Shown here: positions 20,919-33,355 of the stretch, piece after piece
How positions within the stretch are numbered: the first letter of the stretch is position 1
Layout: every line of letters begins with the position of its first letter
Origin: Asterionellopsis glacialis
Taxonomy: Eukaryota; Bacillariophyta; Plagiogrammaphyceae; Rhaphoneidales; Asterionellopsidaceae
Reading direction: 5' to 3'
Assembly: GCA_014885115.2 (NCBI GenBank)
Contig: WKLE02000478.1
Location: 1-58,202, forward strand
Length of the DNA stretch: 58,202 bases
Notes under the pieces: model-generated
What the model saw: only the letters and a program-made list of their open reading frames with translations
Told to the model about the DNA's origin: nothing
Database searches by the model: none
Made by a program: the position numbers and the translations under genes

Positions 20919-22079
20919 ATGATGATTCAAAGATTTGGTCTCCTTGTATTTTACCTTTTGGGTTGTTGGTGTTGTTGTATCGGTACAAAAAGTAGAACAA
21001 CTTCTTCCATTATGTGTGTAGTACATGGACTTTCACCACCATCTCGACCATTTACTCGTGCTTCTCAGCGAAAACAACAACAAGAACAACAAAAATATCG
21101 ACAACAAACGGAGAATAAGAACAAGAACAATACCAAAAGACAAAATTCTGTAAGTCTAAGGAGTCACGACGAACACGTACACAATAACGATGCAATACCT
21201 GATAATGATTTTACTGCACCTTTCACAACAACACGTAGATCATTTGTCAATCACGTCTTACTTCAATCATCATCATGTCTAGTAGCAACAAAAACAACAG
21301 CAGCAGCAGCAGCAGTAGTAGGTGGAGGAGTCACTTTTATGCCTACCAATGCTCTTGCGACGGCCGATGATGATACCACAACAACAATAACTACAGCAAA
21401 AAATGGTATCAAAGAAATACAATACCAGCAGCAACAGCAAAAAGAACAAGGATTTGTATCTGATGCTTTTCCTAAAGCTGAATATACAAATTCAATTGTG
21501 GCGTCAAGAGATACAAATGTATCACCCAAGGAAGTATATGATAGTATTTTATCCATCAAGCGAAAAGAAACAGCAGGAAGAACAACATCCAAACGAGCTT
21601 TAGATGTAGGTGCTGGTGCAGGTGTTTCCACACAAGTGTTATACGACGAAATGGGATATACGACTATTGATGCATTAGATTGGAGTGGTGACGCATGGGA
21701 TTTAAATGTTGTACAGAATGGATATTGCCCACCGAGTGTACAATTTTATGAATTAGATGATGAACGATTTTATAAATTATGGAAAAATCAAAAAATGGAA
21801 AAATATGACGTGATTGTGTTTAACTTTGCTGTCAATAAAAACAAAGCCTTTAAATTTGCCAAGGAATTATTAAAGGAGGATGGATTATTGCTTGCACCTA
21901 TTAATACCCAAACAGATTATTGGTTAAAACAAACCTACGTATTACTCACAGCAGAAGGTAAAATTTTATGGACCGCCAATGATGTAGGCGCATGGAGTGT
22001 TCAATTCCAACCAGATGTCACACAGGATACATGTCAGGGTATATGGTGTCCACCCTACAATGGATTTAAAAAACAATAA
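20919..22079 (+). CDS. SAM methyltransferase predicted for the thylakoid lumen
   Basis: The 386-residue product has a class I SAM-dependent methyltransferase core from about 220 onward. It has motif I LDVGAGAGVST (228-238), an acidic residue at the end of strand 2 (IDALDWSG), and a strand-4 region YDVIVFNFAVN. The N-terminus reads as a two-step address. First comes a hydrophobic ER signal (1-22) and a basic, Gln-rich transit-like stretch. Then comes TTTRRSFVNHVLL (RR at 106-107), a hydrophobic Ala/Val-rich run and NALA at 144-147. This resembles a twin-arginine signal with a thylakoid processing site. Such three-part targeting is known for lumen proteins of diatom-type plastids. The substrate is unknown, and a Tat-routed methyltransferase would be unusual. 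Single exon. Confidence 0.75.
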   Translation: MMIQRFGLLVFYLLGCWCCCIGTKSRTTSSIMCVVHGLSPPSRPFTRASQRKQQQEQQKYRQQTENKNKNNTKRQNSVSLRSHDEHVHNNDAIPDNDFTAPFTTTRRSFVNHVLLQSSSCLVATKTTAAAAAVVGGGVTFMPTNALATADDDTTTTITTAKNGIKEIQYQQQQQKEQGFVSDAFPKAEYTNSIVASRDTNVSPKEVYDSILSIKRKETAGRTTSKRALDVGAGAGVSTQVLYDEMGYTTIDALDWSGDAWDLNVVQNGYCPPSVQFYELDDERFYKLWKNQKMEKYDVIVFNFAVNKNKAFKFAKELLKEDGLLLAPINTQTDYWLKQTYVLLTAEGKILWTANDVGAWSVQFQPDVTQDTCQGIWCPPYNGFKKQ

Positions 22080-22501
22080 TACAGTACCTATGTAAATATT
22101 TACTACGTGCTGTTGTATACCTGCTCCGAAGTACATCACTTCGGGACCAAAACCTACGACTTTGAGACATGCTCTGATGAAGCATGAACGAATTCTTAAT
22201 ATCTTTTTTATCGTTGCGGAAATCTAGTCTTTAGAGGAAATGTTATGAACCACGTGTACCTGTCATTGTTGTTTGAACTGCTCATCTCGATCTGCGAACT
22301 TTTACCTTTTGATACAAAAGCCTGTACGAGGAACTCAACTTTTTGTGTTCACCGTTGATTGCAATAGACGAAGAAAGTTCAAAAAGGTCCCAATGTTTGG
22401 AATTTACTGGATTTGTGTAGTTATTGTCGACAACTTCTTTTTGATATAGCTAAGCTACATTTGACATGATATATAAACATGTCGTCTCGCTGTCAACTGA
22501 T
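22080..22501. other. Intergenic spacer
   Basis: This is the gap between the convergent methyltransferase and a small minus-strand gene. It should hold both 3' ends. I see no further feature. Confidence 0.5.
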
Positions 22502-22798
22502 TCATTCAATGCGGTCCGCATCACCGTGTTCTGGAAAGTTATATCCAAGATCACCAAAATTTTCATCGTAATAGGATATAGTTCGAGAATAGTCATTATT
22601 TGTAGTAGAGAGCGATCTTCGACTGCGCGTGCTTCTTGAACGCCCCACTAGAGATGAAAGACACCAAAACACTCCACCACCGGTTGCCCGTTTTCGTCTT
22701 TGAGGTGAAATCATATTCTTATTATGCGAAGAATGCATACTCGTATTACCACCCGAGCCGTGTTTCGAATGAAACGATGACCACGTTTCCGAAAACAT
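22502..22798 (-). CDS. Small basic Ser-rich hypothetical protein
   Basis: A 98-residue frame starts at a true ATG. The product is rich in Ser, His, Asn and Arg, with a basic centre (PQRRKRATGG and RSRSTRSRRS) and an aromatic, acidic tail (ISYYDENFGDLGYNF). I recognise no family. It could be a small lineage-specific regulatory protein or a chance frame. Its codon content (TCG, ACG, CGT) differs from the AT-rich spacers around it, which favours a real gene. Confidence 0.45.
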   Translation of the reverse strand: MFSETWSSFHSKHGSGGNTSMHSSHNKNMISPQRRKRATGGGVFWCLSSLVGRSRSTRSRRSLSTTNNDYSRTISYYDENFGDLGYNFPEHGDADRIE

Positions 22799-23685
22799 TC
22801 TTTCTTCTCACTTTTTTAGGTTAGATCAATAAAAAACACGACTGTTTTTTAATTTCCATACGGACACAGCTATACTAAAGGCAACGGCTTCCCGCTTTTG
22901 CGTTATCTTTGCTGAGGTGAGCGGTGTTTTCTAGTTACGATCATTCCAATCTTGGAGTAGATTCCTGTTTTCTATGTTTGCTTTTTATATCAGGTAACCT
23001 AGAATTTTAGAGGAAAGCTGTTGGGTGCAGTCTTCTCTTGGAAAGCCCTGGAACTACCAGTACCAGGTATTAATACTTATTATTTCTAGTAGGACCTAAG
23101 GTAGATCATAGTAAGGTAGTCCTATCAGTGTGGGTCCTGGATAAATGAAAGTATTAGGAGTGTATAAAAAAATGGTAGGTAGTACCAGATGGAAGATCAA
23201 GTTTTCAATTTTTCGAACCAAACCCGCCCACGACAACATTAATCGGAGTCTACAATTTTAATTAATAAGTACTGTACGAGTACAGGTACCAGCTATACCT
23301 GTATTGCTATTAATATAATGATTGAATTATTTGTGTACAAGCCCTCCAAGCCAAATAAAGAAGTAAGATAGACCAGATGTACGTACCATGTAGAATGGTC
23401 CTACCATGTAGATGAGCGATTTCACAGTACAGTATATTATTGGGTCTGATGTTTTCAGGGGTTTCATTATTTTCAACAGCCAGTACTACGTTCAATGTAT
23501 AATAAAACGTAATAACATAACGGCTTTTGGAATCCAAATCCAATTTCAAAAAACTTAAGAAAACAGAGATGCAACCGAAAAAAATCAAGAAACAAACATT
23601 TCTCTTTTACACAATATCATCTCTGGTTTCTCTCTTTCACAAGCCTCTATCATCATCATCAGCACCACCATTTTATGGTGTCACG
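22799..23685. other. Intergenic spacer
   Basis: No gene is seen. GTACC/GGTA motifs are scattered through 23040-23410, including TACCAGTACCAGG and GTACAGGTACCAG. The right end is the leader of the next gene. An in-frame ATG at 23569 would extend that gene but adds only basic or low-complexity residues. Confidence 0.5.
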
Positions 23686-26600
23686 ATGGCATCAATACAA
23701 CAGCAAGCATCTGGACCCTATTTTGCTAATCAACGTTCAAACTTAAGTTCCTTAGCAGCGTCTCTATCAAATTACTCAACAGAACTAGGAAAGGATGCTA
23801 CAACAATCCGAACAAATCTTATGACACCCGTAAGCTTCGACACTGTCGACAAAGCAAATACTATTCTTTCTACATGCAGCACGTTCCTCGCAAAACAAGA
23901 AAAACGTGTGGAAGCTGTCGAGGAACAGCTATTGGATGCAACTGAGTTAATATTGCCAATTGAAAATGGTGAAAATTCAATGACCGTGAATGAGTTATCT
24001 CTTCAGCACATTGATTTGCAAAAGGATTATGTCCAAGAAATGATGCGGTTGGAAGAAAAGCTGCATAAATATGGTTTTGTTGGAAGCCACCACAAGCAAT
24101 GGGATGCATCATTCGCCAAGAATCTCAACCCTAAAAGGCAAAATCCATCACCTTCATCGTCAGGTGCGACTCCATGGCAACAATTTGTGGGGCAGCCTCT
24201 GGAACAGGTTATCGAAGCAGAATACGAAACAGATGCAACTACAACTCCTGCGTCTCCTACTGCCGAATTCTTCAGGTCTCCCAAATCTACTTCGTCAGCT
24301 TCGTCGGATCCCTCAACGCCAGAAACACCATCGTTGGATAAACTTCACCTGAGCGATAGTACTGCAAACGTTATTAAAAATTCAGTCCACGATGTGCCAG
24401 GAGCAGTAACAACAAAAAATTACTCAACAGCACAAACTGATGAAGATGCACTAGATCGTGAAGTTCGATTAAGCTTGGATGCAATTGAACGGTGGAGAAA
24501 GCAGGGAAGACGGCAAAGTCAAGACACAAGTTTAGATTCATCTAGGCTCTCTAATCAAAGTCCGACAAATAATACAGCACAAAGTTTGATTGGGACTTTG
24601 TTTCGAGGCAAATTTGACAATAGAAGTACTGCCTCTACAACATGTGATCTCATCAAGTTAAATAATACTGTGGACGAGCAAAAACGAAGTTCACAATCAT
24701 ATCTTCCGATTAGATTGACTTCTGATGTAAGTAAGCAGGAGAAACAGAAAATCGAGGGCGAACAAGGAGAGTCAGGAACAGACTTGCGCTCTAGATTGAC
24801 TTTTAAAATTCCAACTGGTGAAATAGAAGGTAACAAAAGTCAACCGGAAGATCAAACATCGTGTACCAGTAAGGATTTGCTGTGCGCTGAGTTCTCAGAA
24901 AGTGATGAGGAAATGACGTTAGATTTAACTCATGACGACGGGGTTTCCTTGGTAACTACTGCTACATTGGTCGGACGGGGCCGAACTCGGAAGCAACAAC
25001 ATCCATCCATCGCAGGCTCATCAATTATTTCTGAAAGCGCTGAAAACCAGAGTGAAGATGCACATAGTAATATACCAAGCAATACAAAAGCAAAACTTGA
25101 ATATAGGAACAGAAAGGGTTCTTCAAATTCACCCTCTAAATCGATGTCTTTGGAGAGCACCCACGGAAGAGAACAATCGCTAAAAAAAACACGGGAAGGT
25201 AGACCAATAGAAGCCAAGGAAAATAATAAGGATAACGACAATGCTAGATCTTCATCGTCGTCTCCAAAATTGACAAGCGTGAACAGTTCACAAAGGTTAC
25301 ACAGTGCAGAACGATCTTTGAGCGAAACACATGACACTTTGTCAACAATCACACGTAAAACCCTTATTGAATGCGGGAGATTAAAAAAGAATATCCATGT
25401 AAACAGGAATGGCCACAAAAACTTAGTCCAAACAAACGGTGATGCTGTCGAAATGCAGACAAATATCCAGACTAGGCAATCGCCGCCTTTGTCCATAAGC
25501 CGTTCAAAAGATCACCACATGGTCGAAGATGTGTACGTCGATGAGAATACCAACATGTCGCCCATGTCAATGGCGACTGCGAACCACACAGTCGATGTTA
25601 CAATGCTTGACGAAACTTTTCCTCCACCTTCACCACCAAAAGATAGCAAAGTGAAAGAAAACGATGAAATTCTGACCATTACTCCAGTTCTGGATCGCTA
25701 CCGATTAGAGGCAGATGATAGCAGCATCGGTGTAAAAGTTGTGCCTAATTTGAGAGGGATTCACCATACTCGATCGACAAAAGCCAGTGAATATCATTCG
25801 AGAGTAAATGCGACGAAAAGCGAGCCTCACACTTTGAGCAATTATGATCGGGGTTCCAGTATAAAATCTCATGTTAATACTTCAAAAAATGCTATGGTGG
25901 AGCGATCGACTCGTCAGCGAGCCCCGTTAGCAACTCTCAATGTCAATTTGACGACTCCCAACAAAGCAGAAGTGAAGAACAAGTTCACGAAGATTAACGA
26001 CGCGAAGAAAGTGTACAGAAAGACTCCTCATTCAAAGAAAGTTGGCGGTCTTCTTCCTATAGATGAACATGATTCATCACGATTCTCCAACCAAAATCAA
26101 AGCGATTTGAATTTAGGTTCACCTTTATTGCCACCGCCACCTGGTTCTGGATCAGAGAAGCAGAGCTACAACACAAACATAGTTTCACGTACTCCCCTGA
26201 CTGCTGCTTGGCTGGCTAAGCACATTCCAAAGGAAAAAGATTTATTGAGTGTTGTTTCCGCGGGTGGAGAAAATCCATCCGTTTTGTCGTCGTTTAGTAG
26301 AGAATTACAGGGCTCCTTCGAGTTTCATTCAAGTTCACATTTTCAGGAGAAAGTTGGTACTTCTATCAGGAAACTATCACAGGAGGAGTATGATGAGGCA
26401 CCAAGAGTAGTGAAAATGCAAGTTGCATTGAACGAAGTCAATCGCGCTGCTGAGTTACTGGGGGTAGGGTTTCAAGATCACCAGTGTGTGGTAGGAGCAG
26501 ATCCGACAAAGCCAAAAGAAATATCTGAAATTGAGGCATACAGTCTACTGAGTAGGGAATTTCCAGAGAGAAAGAGTAGAAGTGTCCTTATGAGTCTTTG

Positions 26601-26726
26601 CCACTGGAGACGTATGGTAATGCTTCAGTCAAGTGATAACTGCGGTAAGAGTTTTATTCTTTGCTCTTGAAATCTTTGATTATGGAATAGTAAAATCATA
26701 CTTTGATCGTAGACTTGCCACTGTAG
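23686..26726 (+). CDS. Large disordered protein with SKA1-like C-terminal domain
   Basis: The frame opens upstream, but the first ATG that precedes conserved-looking sequence is at 23686 (MASIQQQ). Residues 20-130 form a helical, coiled-coil-like region (LSSLAASLSNYS through EMMRLEEKLHKYGF). About 750 residues of Ser/Thr/Lys-rich disorder follow. The end (EEYDEAPRVVKMQVALNEVN, then EIEAYSLLSREFPER and SVLMSLCHWRRM) resembles the winged-helix microtubule-binding domain of SKA1. SKA1 is a kinetochore protein that tracks depolymerising microtubules. The N-terminal coiled coil also fits a Ska subunit, but the length is several times that of animal SKA1. A likely last intron (26645-26712, GTAAGAG...GATCGTAG) replaces the read-through end at 26670 with a short exon ending at the TAG at 26724-26726. 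Without splicing the frame stops at 26670. Confidence 0.55.
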
Positions 26727-27021
26727 TCCTTTCAAAATAACCTTGCATTCCAAACACAAAGTCTACCTGATAAATTACCAACCAAGGATTTTCACTCAAA
26801 GTTCCCATAAAACGGTTAGTTATTGAAACAGTTCCGTTGTGAAGTTAGCGTAATCCAATAATAAAATCATATGTGAAAGCATGACTCGACAACAATTCTA
26901 AGCGCAAAATATTTGTATCTAAGAAATTGTTGGCCTAACTATGTGGTTTATTTCTACTCAAGTGTTGGTATGCAGTGGAGTGGATGTATGTGTAACAGGT
27001 GACCCATATTTCATATGCAAT

Positions 27022-27475
27022 TTAGAGGCATCCAGGGCATCCGGGTGCGGCACCCTTGGTGGTGTCGGTAGACTCGAGCCAATTACGTTCCTCAGTCATT
27101 TTGGTGAAGTCAACATCACCACGGACGGGGTCCTTGTACCAGGTTCCACCAGGGAAGTGACCGGAGCAGTCAGGAGAGTTTCCGTTTTGAGTCTCAAAGG
27201 GGTTGAAGTTGTTTGGGGTACGGGGGGAGTTGGGGTCCCACTTCTCGAACGCAGCTTTCTTGGTTTGGAAGTCCCAAGTCTGCCCATCGAATTCACCATA
27301 GTTTTCGGCTTGCTTGAGAGCAGTGGTACGGACTCCGAAGGAGGCAGGGGCGAAAGCGGAGGCCGAAGCGGCGAGGGCAAGGATAAGAGCAGATTTGAAC
27401 TACAATGTTCAAAGAAAGAATTTTTGTGAGATAACAATAAGGATGTTCTAATATCTTAAGTAAAGACTTGACCAT
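27022..27475 (-). CDS. Small plastid-targeted protein with ASAFAP motif
   Basis: The main exon (27399-27022) encodes 125 residues and is preceded by an acceptor, TTGTAG. It opens FKSALILALAASASAFAP, a diatom-type signal peptide whose ASAFAP cleavage motif marks plastid import. The best first exon is the ATG at 27473-27475, followed by a 73-nt intron GTCAAG...TTGTAG, which gives a 126-residue precursor. The donor is weak, so the start is tentative. The mature part is Trp/Pro/Asp-rich (WDPNSPRTPNNFNPFE, FPGGTWYKDPVRGDVDF) and ends PGCPGCL. I cannot name it; a thylakoid or photosystem-associated role is possible. Codons are strongly C-ending (GCC, TCC, CCC), unlike the neighbours, as expected for a highly expressed photosynthesis gene. 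Confidence 0.75.
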
Positions 27476-30400
27476 GGACGAGAAAAAATGCTCTGAAAAA
27501 AACCACTTCCTGCGAGTGTGGACAATGTACTGCCAAGCCGTTCTCTTACATCAGTATCTGTAATACACCGTCTCAAGAATTTGAACATATCGCATCTTTC
27601 GTTACATCACATCAACGACACATTGTTTTGCTCACCATGATTGAAATAGTTGACAATCTAAAGAATTTGTGACACCCTCTGAAGGCTTTCTCGTTTTTTC
27701 TCTTTTTCCCTTCACAGATAATTTTAAGCGGAGCCTTTAATAGACTCTGTAGGTTCTACCGGAATAAGATACCACGGACGAAAGAACGAATCTTCGAACA
27801 TACGCACTTCGTACGAGATCTTTCACCCGCGTACGCATGAAGAAGAACACGCACTTGACTTTACGTAGATGGTGCTATAATTCGTACTAGGCGTCATAGG
27901 CGATGGAAAAGATATTTGCATGCAAGGCCAGACGGTCAAAGGACCGGTGGCAAAGGACTGAGTCAGTGTTGTCCACCAGGTCCAAATCATGTTATGTGCT
28001 CATGTATTATTTAATACTGTGTAACGTAAAACAGGTCTCTAGTCCTAAAGGCATACGTACTATCACAGGGAGCAACGCACTTTGGTACTAACTGTAGGAC
28101 TATAACTAAGGTTGTACTGTACCTAGTAGCGGTACATCTACAGGTAGGACTAGACTATATGGAGCATGATGCGATGATGATCCATAATGTTTCAACTGGT
28201 GTTTCTTTTGATTTTTTGATGTCAACATGACGTCTTTCTTGTCTTTGATGTCAAAATTACGTCTTTTCTGTCCGGATTCCTCCAACCAAAGTCTCTCTTG
28301 TCGCGTCCAACGGCTGGCTCTTTTGAAAGAAAAATCTGCACAAATACGTGGTATTCGAGTTTTGATTCACATCACAGCAAAAATATACCTGAAGAAAAAG
28401 AATTCTTGCGTCAGACAACAAATGCGTAATTGAAGAGAGCAGGTTTCCTTCAACTAGATTGAAAAGCTGCTCAACAGCTGGTTAATTTGCTAACGTATGC
28501 GGATTGTCTTTCAAAGGATTCTGTCTACCTGTACCATTTCTAGCGCCAAATTATGTCCAACTACTGCAGGTCCTCCAGATCCTTCTTGACGAAAGTCCAA
28601 GTTTTATCAAATCGAAGATACGGGAAAGAGTAAAACAGTCGCCGTCTGACATATGTAGGTTTTTCTCACCTTTCCAAAAATGTATTTTCATAGTATGTCA
28701 AACTCATCCAGAAGATTGGCAATGTGTTTTCTTTTCACTACTCTGACTAGATGAAGATATTTTTTTTAAAACTGTCGATGCAAAAGTATGAAACATTAAG
28801 ACTGTAAAACTATCATGTATGATAATAATAATAATTATTATAACTATAGAAAATTTTGTTCCTCCCTTCATGTTCAATGTAATGTATTCATTTGTAATTT
28901 TTTTAAATGAAAAAGGAACATGAGAGAAAACATACTTGTATACTGCGAATGGCATAACAGCAATGTCACGACTCTTCTAAAGAACAAAATTTAAGGTACT
29001 TTTCACCGAACATCTGCACATATTAATAGGTAGCATAAAAGCAACAAAACAATTTTTTTTCTTACAATCGAAGAAGTGCCATTCTGATACAGTTACAACT
29101 CTACTAGAGATGCATTTTATATACTCATGTAGAGCAACTACACCAAGGGAGAGAAGGAACTTTCGCGACTTGTAATGAGAAGGAGTTTCTGTTGCGATGT
29201 ACAGTAAGTAAACGTTCCATACGAAGTACGAACAATATTGTAATAAACATCGAATTACAAAAAGGGTTACAACATATTTGAAATATTTTATGTATATGAA
29301 ATCTTGACAACCGTCAGTAGAACTAAACACCAAATACCAACACCATCACTACCGTAGGACTCTCTACAATAGAGCAACAAAATTATACATCCAAAAAAAT
29401 CAAAATCACTGCTCTTTTTAAACTGTCGACTATAACAAAGAAGACGAGTACCGACAACAATTAAAGCCCAGAAAACCAGATATGTCAATACAATTTTTTT
29501 AAAATGCTTTTTCTTGGAAAATGTGACAACCCATTAACCATATTTCGCTTACCATATTTCGCTATGAATAACATTGTAAAATATATTTATGATACGGATT
29601 GTACAAAAAAAGTCTTTTAGGCCGTACTGCTAGTGAGTGTACGAGTACAATAAAAATAGTCGCCACTAATATTTGGTGGGGGAGGGGGGCAAATATATCG
29701 AACAGGAAATTTGATCCTGTACCAGTTATTACCTGGTACATTGTTACCCTGGTACTGGTAGTAGCTTGGTAGTGATTTTCTTGTCTGTAGGAACTAGTCC
29801 TATGTAGTGCCCATCCAGTATGTAGGAAAACTTTTCCAGCTGTTCGTTTGTGTCCTACAAATAGCACAGGTCAATACAGGTTCGATCTAGAGGCTTTTCA
29901 TTAGATATTTACGGCAATAATATACCTTGTTCACCCTGAAACAATCGTTTGGAGTCTTGCTTTCCCGCAATTTCAATGAATTATTTTTATTCATATTTGT
30001 ATAACTTTATATAGTCATTTTTAATGATAATCTATGATATAAAAATTTCTTGAACAGACCCATTTTTCTGTTGGTCTCGGAGGCAATAGATAAGATTTTG
30101 TAAAGTATGAGGAATAATGGCACAGTTAAAAATCCATGTGCATTGGCAGTACCAGGTAGTATCAGAGGGAGCAACTGGGAGAGAAAGGACACGCCCGCCA
30201 GCAAGCGAGCGCCTTAGAGTGAGGCGAAATATCCGCACAAGAGAGCAGCGCGGAAAACAAGAAAGTGTGAAAGCAACACGGAATACAGTTTCAAAGTGGA
30301 AAAAACAAAGCCAGGGCACCAAAGACCCACAACAAACAAAACACAGTTATTTGTACTCGAACGATTTCTACGTAGTGGCTTGGATCCAGAAAAGATCTCT

Positions 30401-30578
30401 TTTCTTCGGCAAAACAATTAGAGTATAAAGCAGTGTTCCACCGTTTTAGCGGATTCTTTTTGCTCAACCCTGACAGTGAGCGCCGTGTTCCATTATTCTT
30501 TTTTGGCCTCGAGAGCCTCGACAATCCTAACTAAAAACTACGCCGCCTAACTTTCATACGACAAATACAGCAGCGACT
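27476..30578. other. 3.1-kb gene-free region
   Basis: I find no gene supported by domain, codon or splice evidence. The region has ACGTC motifs at 28225-28265 (ATGACGTC and TTACGTC), a (TAA/ATT) stretch near 28820-28850, and a GTACC cluster at 29700-29770. It also has a more GC-rich part near 30170-30290, which is probably the promoter and leader of the PDZ gene. Small open frames on both strands look random. Confidence 0.5.
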
Positions 30579-33319
30579 ATGAGTGGAGAGAATCGAACTG
30601 ACAGCGCCGGCGCTGGTGGCGGATTCGTGAAATCACTCTTGTTCCCAAAATATGCCGACGCCGGTGCAAATGACGCCTTTCAATCTACTTCAAATAATAA
30701 TAGCAGACGAAATCCAGGCAACCATAACGAATATCAAGGAGAATACGAATACAACGACGAAGAATCTGAATCTGCCCGTCGTATGGAAGAATTAACAACA
30801 CAATCAGATGCAACAACAACCATTCATGACAACAGAACAAGATCTAAAGTACCGCAAAAACATGAAATGCAATATGATGGTAGTCGTGTAGGTGGATATG
30901 CACCAACTGATACAGCAACTTCAGCTGCATTGGTATCGGCGGTGTTATCTTCTGCATCGAAGCAAAGACGACAACAACAAGAGAGTAAGGAGGTGAGCGG
31001 TCCATCCGAAGACGGAAAAAACGACAGTTTGTTAGTCGAAACGGGTCAAAGCAGTGGTATCATAGAAGAAGTTGGCGAGGAAGACGACCAATCATCACCC
31101 AAAACGCAACAACAAGGTCAGAAAAAGACGTCACATCTAACAACCTCTGCAAATGTCGGCGGTGGTAGCAGTAGCAATAATCGATCATCACCATTTTTCC
31201 CATCCACAAAGCCTCCATCGAATTCCAGCAACAACGAAGCACCAGCACAGGAGGGCCCGCCATCGCCACCAAAACTAATGAGACCACGAACCTCACGGAG
31301 TTTATCAACCACAACGCAACTTGGTACAAGTGTTACACCGCGTTCTGGTAGTGCAGCCGATGGAATTGTCAATACCATGCCATTCCCTTCCACATCACCC
31401 AAAATCGAACCCATGGTTCCATCTTTACATCATCATAATATGGGAGGTCCATTGACATCACTTCAAGAAGAAGAGGGAAATCACATCACTGCATCTCCTC
31501 TACCGCCGCCACCACCTCCACCACCTGTCACAACAACATTAAGTAATGATCAACTTGATTTGTCGTCTTCGACTGCAAATCAAAGTATGGACCAGGCATC
31601 GACTGTGACATCTGGAGTGGCAAGTTCTGTTTTGGGCTATCACTTTTTAGATCGAACACGCGATGAAGACGACAATGATGAACACGACAACAGCGACGAT
31701 GACGAAAACTATGATACACCCCAAAAAGACAACAGAAGCCGAAGTCACATGCAAAAGCAAAGAGATTTGAATGAAAGCTTACCACCCATTACAGAAGCAG
31801 CACTGAAAGAACGCGACGAGCAAGAACAGCAACTGAATAATAACAACAGCAATAATGATGATGGTATGATGTCTGATGTAGGTTTACTATCTGATGTCAA
31901 TTCCAACATTTCAGAATTTGGTACAGTCATCGAGGCAGGTGGTGGTCCTGCAAGTCGTTTAGCAGAAGTTGAAGCTATGGCAGCATTAGTAGAAGCGCAA
32001 AATAGTTTTGAAAGTAGTTGCGATGATGATTATCAGGATGGCGAACATAATAATTTTGTACCCTTTACACCAAGAGATGACCTAGACGATGATGAAGGAA
32101 ACAACTTTGCTGACTTTGCAAACAACAGTCCGTTACATAATCCTGATAAAGGTAATCAAGTTATGGAAGCATTGTCTCTCCCAACGCTTGATTCGAGAAA
32201 ATTCAACGAAAGAAATAGCAATAGTAATAGTAACGAGAAGAAAAAGAAGCAGCAACGGCAACAGCAGGAGGACCACGAAAAAGAAGAACAACAACAATTT
32301 CGAAAAACTCTCAGTATAGATGATAGCAGTTCCGGTGATGGTGGTGAAAGACCTTCTGCATCATCTATGGTTTCTGCTGCATTTCGACGACTAGGAAATG
32401 CCGTACCTGAAATTTTATCAGCACCAGCAACACCTCGTACACCCATGACAGCACCACAAACACCTCGTACCGTTGGGTATAATGGTCACCAAAAATCATA
32501 CTCCTCTGGTGGACGTCATTCTAAAGATCCACTAACATCATCTTTCCTACTACGATCACCAGGGTCAGCTGCTCATTTTTCTGTTTCAAGAACATCTTCA
32601 TCCAAAGGGCGTGGTGGTAATACTTCTGCAGAACAACAGGCTAGTAGTCATAGCTTTCTCCTTTCACCGCGGTTATCCACTGGTGCCTCTGCTTTCTTTC
32701 AACGTACATCGTCAGGTTTAACACCTCGAGGGCGACGAAGTCCTACCGATGGTGCTGGTACCGCAAATAATCCATCACTTCGACATACCAACTCATTACC
32801 ATCTCCCATAAGATTTGCGACTCGATGTCTTTCTACAGAAGATACAACTACAGATGAAGATAACGACCCCATTTATTATTTGGACGGCAGAGATCATGAC
32901 GGGACATTACAACGAACAAGAACTCCACCGCCCCCGCCACCACCACAAACATCTTCGTATGATTCATTGTTTCCTTCAGAGGATACTAATGCCTATATCC
33001 GTCCAAGTCGAAGTTGGGACGTTGGTTCAAGTGTATCATCAACGCCAGGTGGCGAAGAAGATTTTCGCAAGGTTGCATCAAGTGCTTTTCGTCTAACCCC
33101 AACAGATAGAATCCACCAACAGCACCCGGGATCACGTGTATTACATCACCATGGACAAGCAAGGAGTACAACAACAACAACAACAACAAAAACACAAAAG
33201 AATTCGGAAGAAGTTCGTCGAATCCGTAGTAATGATAGTGAGCAATTATGGGGTTCGGCACCAACTATAATGAGATCAAGAAGCAGTCCCGGACCATCAT
33301 CACCATCCAAACAACAACT

Positions 33320-33355
<36 letters not shown>

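Noticed and set aside
24930..25496. 188-codon minus-strand hydrophobic frame
   Set aside because: Antisense shadow of the Ser-rich part of the SKA1-like gene.
26941..27429. 162-codon plus-strand frame
   Set aside because: It is antisense to the plastid-targeted gene, whose strong codon bias keeps the opposite strand open.
28504..28746. 80-codon frame in the 3.1-kb spacer
   Set aside because: No family, no conserved pattern, and similar random frames on the other strand.
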